From the NCBI GenBank assembly GCA_947624765.1, contig CANQLS010000055.1:1-8780 (forward strand): a DNA stretch of 8,780 nt, given 5' to 3'. Position 1 is the first letter of the stretch; the number at the start of each line of letters is the position of its first letter. Source of the stretch: an uncultured Clostridia bacterium (GTDB lineage: Bacteria > Bacillota > Clostridia > TANB77 > UBA1234). The notes under the pieces were generated by a model. That model ran no database searches. It was given only the letters and a program-made list of their open reading frames with translations, and was not told the origin of the DNA. Both the position numbers and the translations under genes were made by a program. Positions 1 through 5,872 of the stretch are shown piece after piece.

Positions 1-408
1 GGTAAAGGCGAAAATATTGCTATGAGTTTTTTGTTTATGCCGAAATGTCTTGCTAATGAATTAGATGGACTTACTTATGATGTTGCAAATTGTATTGTAG
101 ATAGTATCTATGAATTAACAGGAAAGCTTTGCGAAATTAAGCTACCAAATGACATTATGTGGCATGGCAAAAAATTGGGTGGTATTCTAACAGAAATGAC
201 ATCATTTGGTAATCAGATTATGCATCTTGTAATTGGCATTGGACTTAATATTAATCAACGAACATTTCCACCAGAAATTAAAGATATAGCAACTTCAGTT
301 TCGCTTATTACTAATATGGCGTGGGAACGTGAAGATTTTATCATAACAATTTATAAAAAAATGAAAGTAATGCTTCAAAAATATTTTGAAACTGACTGTT
401 CAGAATAA
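1..408 (+). CDS. birA: Biotin-[acetyl-CoA-carboxylase] ligase, 3' part, lacking the usual C-terminal domain
   Basis: The gene enters from the left edge in frame 1; 135 residues and the TAA stop are visible. The first residues, GKGENIAMSFLFMP, match the family's GxG...S..L.P strand. They show that the reading frame continues upstream, so the ATG at 22 is internal. The core motif KLPNDIMWHGKKLGGI (about residues 47-62) carries the conserved PND and the biotin-contacting Lys of the K-[LA]-[AG]-GI motif. GIGLNIN follows at about 78-84. The enzyme activates biotin as biotinyl-AMP and attaches it to a lysine of a carboxyl carrier protein; AccB, encoded downstream in this window, is the obvious substrate. 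The protein ends in YFETDCSE just after the last catalytic-domain helix, so the roughly 45-50 residue SH3-like domain normally found there is absent. Whether an N-terminal DNA-binding domain exists cannot be seen. The family call is secure; activity of the shortened form is uncertain. Confidence 0.9.
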   Translation, partial: GKGENIAMSFLFMPKCLANELDGLTYDVANCIVDSIYELTGKLCEIKLPNDIMWHGKKLGGILTEMTSFGNQIMHLVIGIGLNINQRTFPPEIKDIATSVSLITNMAWEREDFIITIYKKMKVMLQKYFETDCSE

Positions 409-455
409 TGATTTATGATGATATTTAAGATTATATTTTATATGAAAAACTATAT

Positions 456-461
456 AGGAGG
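456..461 (+). promoter_or_regulatory. Shine-Dalgarno site of fabD
   Basis: AGGAGG lies 5 nt before the ATG at 467. It fixes the fabD start and allows initiation independent of birA. The 58-nt birA-fabD gap around it shows no convincing operator or terminator. Confidence 0.8.
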
Positions 462-466
462 AATAT

Positions 467-1405
467 ATGGGAAAGATTGCATTTGTGTTTCCTGGTCAAG
501 GAGCACAATATATAGGAATGGGTAAAGAACTATATGAAAATTCAAAATGTGTAAGAAATATTTTTGAAATAGCAAGTAATGCTATGCAAGAAGATATGGC
601 AAAACTATGTTTTGAAGATGAAAGAATTAATCAAACAGAATATACACAACCAGCAATTTTAACAATGAGTATCGCAATGGAAAGATTATTACGTGAAAAT
701 AAAATTGTGCCAGATGTGGCAGCAGGTCTTAGTTTAGGTGAATATTCTGCACTTGTTTGTGCTGATGTTTTAGATTTTGCTGAAGCTGTAAAATTAGTTC
801 GTAAAAGAGGAAAGTGGATGCAAGAATGCATTCCAAATGGCGAATGGCGTATGGTAGCTATAGTTGGTCTACCTAATGAAGTAGTAGAAAAGACTTGTCA
901 AGAAATTAATGGATTTGTGAAATGTACTAATTATAATTGCCCAGGACAGTTAGTTATTGCAGGAACAAAAGAAGCAGTAGAAGAAGCTACAGAAAAATTA
1001 AAAGAATTAGGTGCTAGAAAAGCAGTAGAATTAAATGTAAAAGCACCATTCCATACAACGCAACTCACAACTGCAAAACAAAAATTGCAAGAAGAATTAA
1101 AGAAAACAAAATTTCAAAACGCTAAGATTCCAGTTATTAAAAATATTGATGGTATGCCATATGAAATATTAGATAATAAAGTTGAAATTTTAAGTAATCA
1201 TATTATTTCTCCAGTTTATTGGGAAAAATCTGTGCAAACTATGATTACAATGGGAGTAGATACATTCATTGAGGTAGGACCAGGAAAAACGTTATCTGGT
1301 TTTATTCGTAAAATTGATAAAGAAAAAAAGATTTATCACATAGAAGATCAAGCATCATTAGAAGAAGTTATTTCATTAGTAAAGGAGAATGAAAATGGAA
1401 AATAA
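467..1405 (+). CDS. fabD: Malonyl-CoA:ACP transacylase
   Basis: This 312-residue protein has the usual FabD length. It transfers malonate from malonyl-CoA to the ACP phosphopantetheine, supplying extender units for elongation in the cytoplasm. Visible motifs are FPGQGAQ (8-14), forming the oxyanion region; the nucleophile elbow GLSLGEYSA (87-95) with Ser89; Arg114 in RKRGKW, which binds the malonyl carboxylate; His196 in KAPFHT, partner of Ser89; and the C-terminal VGPGKTLSG (270-278). The usual Gln in the LxxQxxxPVxW motif appears to be His245. The ATG is preceded by a strong AGGAGG (456-461) with 5-nt spacing. The gene follows birA by 58 nt, and its 3' end overlaps fabG, indicating coupled translation. 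No acpP lies beside it, although acpP is often just upstream in such operons. The assignment is secure. Confidence 0.97.
   Translation: MGKIAFVFPGQGAQYIGMGKELYENSKCVRNIFEIASNAMQEDMAKLCFEDERINQTEYTQPAILTMSIAMERLLRENKIVPDVAAGLSLGEYSALVCADVLDFAEAVKLVRKRGKWMQECIPNGEWRMVAIVGLPNEVVEKTCQEINGFVKCTNYNCPGQLVIAGTKEAVEEATEKLKELGARKAVELNVKAPFHTTQLTTAKQKLQEELKKTKFQNAKIPVIKNIDGMPYEILDNKVEILSNHIISPVYWEKSVQTMITMGVDTFIEVGPGKTLSGFIRKIDKEKKIYHIEDQASLEEVISLVKENENGK
1381..1387 (+). promoter_or_regulatory. Shine-Dalgarno site that decides the fabG start
   Basis: AAAGGAG lies inside the end of fabD. Two in-frame ATGs follow, at 1389 and 1395. The first is only 1 nt from the site and the second is 7 nt away. The second also gives an N-terminus (MENKVAFITGG) with normal spacing to the Rossmann glycine motif, so 1395 is preferred. 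Confidence 0.75.
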
Positions 1406-2123
1406 AGTAGCTTTTATTACAGGTGGAACAACTGGTATTGGCTTAGCTATTGCTAAGCAACTTGCAAAAGATGGATTTGCTATTGCAGTTAATAATATTG
1501 TATTGAACGAGGATTTTCAAAAAGAAATCGAAGAATATGGAGTACCTTGTTTTATGATACAAGGTGATGTGTCTGATGAAAAAAGTGCAGAAGAAAATAT
1601 TAATGCAATTTTTGAGCATTATGGAAGAATTGATGTACTAGTTAATAATGCTGGTATTACACGAGATAATCTTTTAATGCGTATGAAAGAAGAAGAATTT
1701 GAAAGTGTTATTAATGTTAATCTAAAAGGTACTTATCACATGATGCGCTATGTTGTACCAATTATGATTAAACAAAGAAGTGGCAGAATTATTAGTATTG
1801 CATCTGTAGTAGGAGTAAAAGGAAATGCTGGTCAAATAAATTATTCAGCTTCAAAAGCCGGTATTATTGGAATGACGAAGTCTTTAGCACAAGAAGTAGC
1901 TTCACGAAATATATTAGTCAACGCAGTAGCGCCTGGTTTTATTCGCACACCTATGACCGATAAATTAACTGATGCACAAAAGCAAGGCATATTATCACAA
2001 ATTGGTCTTAAAAGAATGGGTACTGCAGAAGATATTGCAAATGTAGTTAGTTTTTTAGCTGGCGAGAAAAGTTCTTATATTACGGGGCAGACTATTGTGG
2101 TTGATGGTGGTATGATCTACTGA
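1395..2123 (+). CDS. fabG: 3-oxoacyl-ACP reductase
   Basis: This 242-residue short-chain dehydrogenase reduces 3-oxoacyl-ACP to 3-hydroxyacyl-ACP, the first reduction of each elongation cycle. The nucleotide-binding motif is TGGTTGIG (9-16), followed by GDVSD (57-61) and NNAG (84-87). The catalytic tetrad is visible as Asn109, Ser137, Tyr150 and Lys154 in the YSASK motif. The C-terminus ITGQTIVVDGG is typical of the family. The start at 1395 is chosen by Shine-Dalgarno spacing; the ATG at 1389 is the alternative. It overlaps fabD by 11 nt. One oddity: the Arg usual in the GxSRGIG loop, which contacts the NADPH 2'-phosphate in E. coli FabG, is Thr13, and the segment after the second strand is short with no obvious basic residue, so the cofactor preference is uncertain. 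A palindromic repeat begins exactly at its stop codon. The assignment rests on family and operon position. Confidence 0.95.
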   Translation: MENKVAFITGGTTGIGLAIAKQLAKDGFAIAVNNIVLNEDFQKEIEEYGVPCFMIQGDVSDEKSAEENINAIFEHYGRIDVLVNNAGITRDNLLMRMKEEEFESVINVNLKGTYHMMRYVVPIMIKQRSGRIISIASVVGVKGNAGQINYSASKAGIIGMTKSLAQEVASRNILVNAVAPGFIRTPMTDKLTDAQKQGILSQIGLKRMGTAEDIANVVSFLAGEKSSYITGQTIVVDGGMIY

Positions 2124-2247
2124 TGTTGAAAAATAATTGGCTAATTTCGTTGTTGGACTTCACGTCGGAAATCCTCAACGTATCATATATACGCCTCCGG
2201 TTTCCTCGCTCGTCCGCCTAGAAATTACCTCAATTCTTTTTCAACAT
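2123..2247 (+). repeat. Palindromic MITE-like intergenic repeat, apparently full length
   Basis: The ends are imperfect inverted repeats: ATGTTGAAAAATAATTG begins at 2123, and CAATTCTTTTTCAACAT, ending at 2247, is its reverse complement with one mismatch. The similarity extends inwards for about 26 bp on each side. The interior also pairs: GGAC (2155-2158) with GTCC (2212-2215), GGAAA (2167-2171) with TTTCC (2201-2205), and an apical hairpin CGTAT/ATACG at 2179-2193. RNA or single-stranded DNA could therefore fold into one long imperfect hairpin. The interior is visibly richer in G+C than the neighbouring genes. The outermost base is the A of the fabG stop codon. There is no transposase, which fits a non-autonomous or REP-like element. 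The family name is unknown to me. Confidence 0.8.
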
Positions 2248-2356
2248 AAAAATATTAAGGAAATAATTGGCTAATTTCGTTGTTGGACTTCACGTCGGAA
2301 ATCCTCAACGTATCGTATATACGCCTGAATAGTTTTGTGAAAGGAATGAATAGTAA
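2124..2356 (+). other. fabG-fabF intergenic region filled by repeats
   Basis: This 233-nt gap is the only long non-coding stretch inside the operon; the other gaps are under about 95 nt. Almost all of it is the full and partial repeat copies. What remains is a 13-nt A/T-rich spacer (2248-2260) and 30 nt before fabF containing its ribosome-binding site. I see no convincing promoter or U-tract terminator. A 32-codon ORF, 2123-2221, opens on the fabG stop as TGATG, but it is built from the repeat itself. Confidence 0.8.
2261..2326 (+). repeat. Partial second copy of the palindromic repeat (left half only)
   Basis: These 66 bases match 2131-2196 with one difference, A at 2185 against G at 2315. 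The copy includes the left arm and the apical hairpin (2309-2323) but stops just past the apex, lacking the right arm. It sits 13 nt after the complete copy in the same orientation and ends 30 nt before fabF. Because only the left arm is present, it cannot form the full hairpin alone but could pair with the right arm of the first copy. Confidence 0.9.
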
Positions 2357-3595
2357 ATGAATGGTAGAAGAGTTGTAGTGTCAGGAATGGGTGCTATTAC
2401 ACCGATTGGAAATAATGTTTCAGAGTTTTGGAATGGAATTAAAAATGGTGTATGTGGCATTGATAAAATTACTTTATTTGATACAACAAATCATAAAGTG
2501 AAGTTAGCTGCTGAGGTAAAAAATTTTGATGCAGAAGGTTTACTTGGTAAAAAAGAAGCTAGAAGAATGGATCGTTTTATTCAGTTTGCAATTTGTGCAT
2601 CAAGAGAAGCTATGAAGGATAGCAATCTAAATGTAGAAGAAATTGATGCAACACGTTTTGGAGTTATAATAGGTTCTGGTATTGGTGGTTTGGAAACTAT
2701 GGAAAGAGAATGCGAAGTTTTAATGCAGAAAGGACCAGAACGTATTTCACCATATGTTATTCCAATGATGATTGGAAATATGGCATGTGGTAATGTATCA
2801 ATAGAAGTTGGAGCCAAAGGATATTCTTCTTCTGTAGTTACAGCTTGTGCTAGCGGTACTCATGCTTTAGGTGATGCATTTAGATTAATTCGTGATGGTT
2901 ATCAAGATGTAATGTTATGTGGTGGTAGTGAAGCTGCAATTGTTCCAGTAGGAGTTGCTGGATTTGCTAATATGAAAGCATTAACCACTAGTGAAGATAA
3001 AAAAAGAGCTAGCATTCCATTTGATAAAGAAAGAAGTGGATTTGTAATCGGCGAGGGAGCTGGGTTACTTATTATAGAAGAACTAGAACATGCGAAGAAA
3101 AGAAACGCTAAAATTTATGCCGAAATAGTTGGGTATGGTGCTAGTTCAGATGCTTATCATATTACATCACCATTACCAGATGGTTCAGGTGCTGCAAAAG
3201 CTATGCAAGAAGCAATTGCCGAAGCTGGTATAACACCTGATGATGTAGATTATATAAATGCACATGGTACTAGTACGCCATTGAATGATAAATATGAAAC
3301 AGTTGCAATTAAAAAAGTTTTTGGTGAAGATACAAAAGTGTCTGTAAGCTCTACAAAAGGAAATACTGGACATTTGTTAGGTGCTGCTGGTGGAATAGAA
3401 GCAATTATTTGTGTTAAAGCAATAGAAGATGAATATATTCCTGCAACTATTGGATATCAAGTTCCAGATGAAGAATGTGATTTGGATATTGTACCAAACG
3501 TAGGTAGAAATAAAAAACTAAACTATGTTTTATCAAATTCGTTAGGATTTGGTGGTCATAATAGTTGTGTCTTGTTTAAAAAATATGAAGAATAG
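2357..3595 (+). CDS. fabF: 3-oxoacyl-ACP synthase II
   Basis: This 412-residue beta-ketoacyl-ACP synthase has the normal family length. It condenses malonyl-ACP with a growing acyl-ACP, releasing CO2. The active site is complete: Cys164 in VTACASGTH, His303 in NAHGTSTPLND, Lys334 and His339 in STKGNTGHLLGAAG. The gating loop LGFGG is at 396-400 with Phe398. The Cys-His-His type separates it from FabH, and no FabH is encoded in this window. The start is fixed by an in-frame TAA directly before the ATG. AAAGGA at 2340-2345 serves as a Shine-Dalgarno site, but its 11-nt spacing is slightly long. The gene is separated from fabG by the repeat-filled gap and followed by accB after 16 nt. It could also do FabB-like work, since FabF and FabB cannot be told apart safely from motifs. 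Confidence 0.97.
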   Translation: MNGRRVVVSGMGAITPIGNNVSEFWNGIKNGVCGIDKITLFDTTNHKVKLAAEVKNFDAEGLLGKKEARRMDRFIQFAICASREAMKDSNLNVEEIDATRFGVIIGSGIGGLETMERECEVLMQKGPERISPYVIPMMIGNMACGNVSIEVGAKGYSSSVVTACASGTHALGDAFRLIRDGYQDVMLCGGSEAAIVPVGVAGFANMKALTTSEDKKRASIPFDKERSGFVIGEGAGLLIIEELEHAKKRNAKIYAEIVGYGASSDAYHITSPLPDGSGAAKAMQEAIAEAGITPDDVDYINAHGTSTPLNDKYETVAIKKVFGEDTKVSVSSTKGNTGHLLGAAGGIEAIICVKAIEDEYIPATIGYQVPDEECDLDIVPNVGRNKKLNYVLSNSLGFGGHNSCVLFKKYEE

Positions 3596-3603
3596 AAAGG
3601 AAG
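3596..3603 (+). promoter_or_regulatory. Shine-Dalgarno site that decides the accB start
   Basis: AAAGGAAG begins directly after the fabF stop and lies 8 nt before the ATG at 3612. Upstream in-frame ATGs at 3549 and 3585 are inside fabF, lack such a site, and would add residues unlike BCCP. Confidence 0.75.
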
Positions 3604-3611
3604 AAAAAAGT

Positions 3612-4025
3612 ATGGAGTATGCAGATATTCAAAAGATTATTGATAGTATGGGCAATTCTAATTTAACAGCATTAGATATAGAATTCCCAGATGGTACTAA
3701 AATCAATATGAGAAAAGAATATACGAATGTTGTAGTCGAGAAAACGCCAATTAAAGAAGAAAATACAACACCGTTACCAGTAGCAAATAATGCAAAAACA
3801 GTAAAAGCACCAATGGTAGGTACTTTTTATAGCAAATCTTCTCCAAAAGCAGAACCATATGTAAATGTTGGCTCTCAAGTAAAAAAAGGTGATGTACTTT
3901 GCATGATTGAAGCTATGAAATTGATGAATGAAATTGAATCTGAATGGGACGGAAAGATAAAAGAGATTTTAGTAAAAGATGGTGAAATGGTTGAATATGG
4001 AAAGCCATTATTTATCATTGAATAA
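3612..4025 (+). CDS. accB: Biotin carboxyl carrier protein of acetyl-CoA carboxylase
   Basis: This 137-residue BCCP carries the biotin that shuttles CO2 from AccC to the AccA/AccD carboxyltransferase. The N-terminal part (1-35) matches the usual helix (IQKIIDSM) and LDIEFPDGTKINMRK. A short linker follows (about 40-62), less Ala/Pro-rich than in E. coli. The biotinyl domain spans about 63-137. APMVGTFYSKSSPKAEPYV contains the protruding thumb typical of bacterial BCCP, and EAMKLMNEI holds the biotin-accepting Lys103. The start at 3612 is set by its Shine-Dalgarno site. The gene sits 16 nt after fabF and 49 nt before fabZ. It is the expected substrate of the ligase at the left edge. The identification is secure. 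Confidence 0.97.
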   Translation: MEYADIQKIIDSMGNSNLTALDIEFPDGTKINMRKEYTNVVVEKTPIKEENTTPLPVANNAKTVKAPMVGTFYSKSSPKAEPYVNVGSQVKKGDVLCMIEAMKLMNEIESEWDGKIKEILVKDGEMVEYGKPLFIIE

Positions 4026-4061
4026 GCGTGAAAGATAATTGGTAAATTCATTTATAGAGAT

Positions 4062-4066
4062 AGGAG
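4062..4066 (+). promoter_or_regulatory. Shine-Dalgarno site that decides the fabZ start
   Basis: AGGAG lies 8 nt before the ATG at 4075. The ATG at 4070 is out of frame and opens only a three-codon frame. An upstream in-frame TTG (4039) has no site and would add 12 residues not expected in FabZ. Confidence 0.7.
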
Positions 4067-4074
4067 AGAATGAA

Positions 4075-4497
4075 ATGTTAGATATTAAGCAAATTCAAGA
4101 GATTTTACCACACCGTTATCCATTTTTGTTAATTGATTGCGTGGAAGAATTAGAAATTGGAAAGAGGGCAGTTGCCATTAAAAATGTAACAATTAATGAA
4201 CCTTTTTTTCAAGGACATTTTCCAAACTATCCTGTGATGCCTGGAGTTTTAATTGTAGAAGCATTAGCACAGACAGGTGCAGTTGCATTACTTTCTATGG
4301 AAGAGTATAAAGGAAAAATTGCTTTGTTTGGAGGCATTGATAAATTACGTTTTAAAAGACAAGTTGTACCAGGTGATACACTTCGATTAGAAGTTGAATT
4401 AATAAAAAGGAAAGGACCAGTAGGAGTTGCTAGTGCAGTTGCTACAGTAAATGGAGCAATAGCTGCTAAAGGAGAAATTACTTTTGCTATTGCATAA
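4075..4497 (+). CDS. fabZ: 3-hydroxyacyl-ACP dehydratase
   Basis: This 140-residue hot-dog-fold dehydratase removes water from 3-hydroxyacyl-ACP to give trans-2-enoyl-ACP. The N-terminus MLDIKQIQEILPHRYPFLLID is typical of FabZ rather than FabA. The catalytic pair is His48 in FFQGHFPNYPVMPG and Glu62 in VEALAQTGA; FabA has Asp at the second position. FGGIDKLRFKRQVVPGD matches the conserved central strand and helix. The start is chosen by the AGGAG site 8 nt upstream. It lies between accB (49 nt) and accC (17 nt), the usual place in Firmicutes operons. The sequence does not show whether this enzyme also isomerises to the cis-3 product, as FabN does in enterococci. Confidence 0.96.
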   Translation: MLDIKQIQEILPHRYPFLLIDCVEELEIGKRAVAIKNVTINEPFFQGHFPNYPVMPGVLIVEALAQTGAVALLSMEEYKGKIALFGGIDKLRFKRQVVPGDTLRLEVELIKRKGPVGVASAVATVNGAIAAKGEITFAIA

Positions 4498-4514
4498 AAA
4501 GGAAAGGGAAAAAT

Positions 4515-5855
4515 ATGTTTCAAAAAATCTTAATTGCTAATCGTGGCGAAATTGCAGTTCGCATTATTAGAGCTTGCAAAGAAATGGGAATCAAAACTGT
4601 TGCAGTTTATTCGGAGATTGATAAAAATTCGCTTCATGTACAGTTAGCAGACGAATCAATCTGCATTGGACCTGCAAACTCAAAACAAAGTTATTTGAAT
4701 ATGAAAAATATATTGGAAGCAACTTGTCTTTCGGGTGCAGAAGCTATTCACCCTGGTTTTGGATTTTTATCGGAAAATCCACTTTTTGCACATGTGTGTG
4801 AAGAAAGTAATATTCATTTTATTGGCCCTCATGCTGAAACAATTGAACTTTTAGGAAACAAGTCTAATGCAAAAGAAATGATGCGAAAAGCAAAAGTGCC
4901 AATAATTCCTGGTTCTGAATCAGATATTTCATCTTTAGAAGAAGCCACTACGTTAGCAAATAAAATTGGGTATCCGATTATGCTAAAAGCTTCTAATGGA
5001 GGAGGAGGTAAAGGAATTCGTATTGTACGAACAGAAGCAGAACTTCCAAAAGCTTATGAAACAGTAAAACAAGAAGCATTAATTTCTTTTAATGATGACC
5101 ATATTTATTTGGAAAAATATATAGAAAATCCTCATCATGTTGAAGTACAAATCTTAGCAGATGAACATGGAAATGTTATTCAATTAGGTGAAAGAGATTG
5201 TAGTATTCAAAGAAAAAATCAGAAGATGATAGAAGAAAGTCCAGCTACATTTTTAACGAGCGATTTAAGAAAGAAGATGGGTGAAGCTGCTATTAACGCA
5301 GCGAAAGCTGCTCATTATACAAGTGCTGGAACTATTGAATTCCTAGTAGATGAACAAGGACATTTTTATTTCATGGAAATGAATACTAGAATTCAAGTAG
5401 AGCATCCAGTTACAGAAATGGTAACGGATATAGATATAGTAAAAGAGCAAATTCGTATTGCCGCTGGAGAAAAACTTTCTTATACTCAAAAAGATGTTTC
5501 AATTCAAGGTAATGCAATGGAGTGTAGAATAAATGCAGAAAATCCTGATAAAGACTTTATGCCATCACCTGGCTTGATTACAAAATTAATTTTGCCAGGA
5601 GGATATGGAGTAAGAGTTGATACTTCTGCTTATACTGGTTATGAAATTCCACCAACATATGATTCAATGATTGCAAAAATTATTGTTCATGGCAAAACAA
5701 GAGAAGAAGTCATTTGCAGAATGCAGAGAGCCTTATCAGAACTTCAAATTGAAGGGGTAAAAACAAACAAAGAATTTTTATTACAAATTTTAAGAAACAA
5801 AAACTTCCAAAACGGAAATTATAACACATCGTTTATTAAAAACCTTAGTGAGTAG
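4515..5855 (+). CDS. accC: Biotin carboxylase subunit of acetyl-CoA carboxylase
   Basis: This 446-residue protein has the standard length for biotin carboxylase. It uses ATP and bicarbonate to carboxylate the biotin on AccB. The N-terminal domain starts FQKILIANRGEIAVRIIRA and contains AIHPGFGFLSEN (77-88). In the ATP-grasp domain, Lys116 and Lys158 bind nucleotide, and NGGGGKGIR (161-169) forms the flexible lid loop. Metal ligands are Glu275 and Glu288. EMNTRIQVEHPVTE (288-301) contains Arg292 and Glu296, and Arg338 lies in AMECRINAE. All key residues correspond to E. coli AccC. The ATG at 4515 has an AAAGG-rich site just upstream and follows fabZ by 17 nt. Pyruvate or propionyl-CoA carboxylase is unlikely, because the protein ends after the biotin carboxylase domain and sits between fabZ and accD. 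Confidence 0.98.
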   Translation: MFQKILIANRGEIAVRIIRACKEMGIKTVAVYSEIDKNSLHVQLADESICIGPANSKQSYLNMKNILEATCLSGAEAIHPGFGFLSENPLFAHVCEESNIHFIGPHAETIELLGNKSNAKEMMRKAKVPIIPGSESDISSLEEATTLANKIGYPIMLKASNGGGGKGIRIVRTEAELPKAYETVKQEALISFNDDHIYLEKYIENPHHVEVQILADEHGNVIQLGERDCSIQRKNQKMIEESPATFLTSDLRKKMGEAAINAAKAAHYTSAGTIEFLVDEQGHFYFMEMNTRIQVEHPVTEMVTDIDIVKEQIRIAAGEKLSYTQKDVSIQGNAMECRINAENPDKDFMPSPGLITKLILPGGYGVRVDTSAYTGYEIPPTYDSMIAKIIVHGKTREEVICRMQRALSELQIEGVKTNKEFLLQILRNKNFQNGNYNTSFIKNLSE

Positions 5856-5857
5856 TA

Positions 5858-5864
5858 AGAAGGG
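5858..5864 (+). promoter_or_regulatory. Shine-Dalgarno site that decides the accD start
   Basis: AGAAGGG lies 8 nt before the ATG at 5873. An in-frame GTG at 5864 overlaps this site and so is unlikely to be the start; ATG 5873 is preferred. Confidence 0.7.
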
Positions 5865-5872
5865 TGATAAAT

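Noticed and set aside
409..466. Possible promoter or regulator site between birA and fabD.
   Set aside because: It is AT-rich with TATA-like strings but no -35 at a proper distance and no FapR- or FabT-like inverted repeat that I could recognise.
2159..2186. TTCACG and TATCAT, 16 nt apart, as a promoter inside the repeat.
   Set aside because: The -35 match is weak, the -10 is changed in the second copy, and the sequence is constrained by the palindrome; there is no independent support.
2123..2326. CRISPR-like array from the repeated units.
   Set aside because: There are only two copies, one is partial, and each is 66 bp or longer and palindromic with no short unique spacers.
2581..2817. Minus-strand open frames within fabF and other genes.
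   Set aside because: They lie opposite strongly conserved coding sequence, lack ribosome-binding sites and resemble no protein; they are shadows.
4035..4052. ATAATTGGTAAATTC after accB resembles the outer arm of the fabG-fabF repeat.
   Set aside because: The match is short, gapped and AT-rich and has no counterpart arm, so chance is a sufficient explanation.
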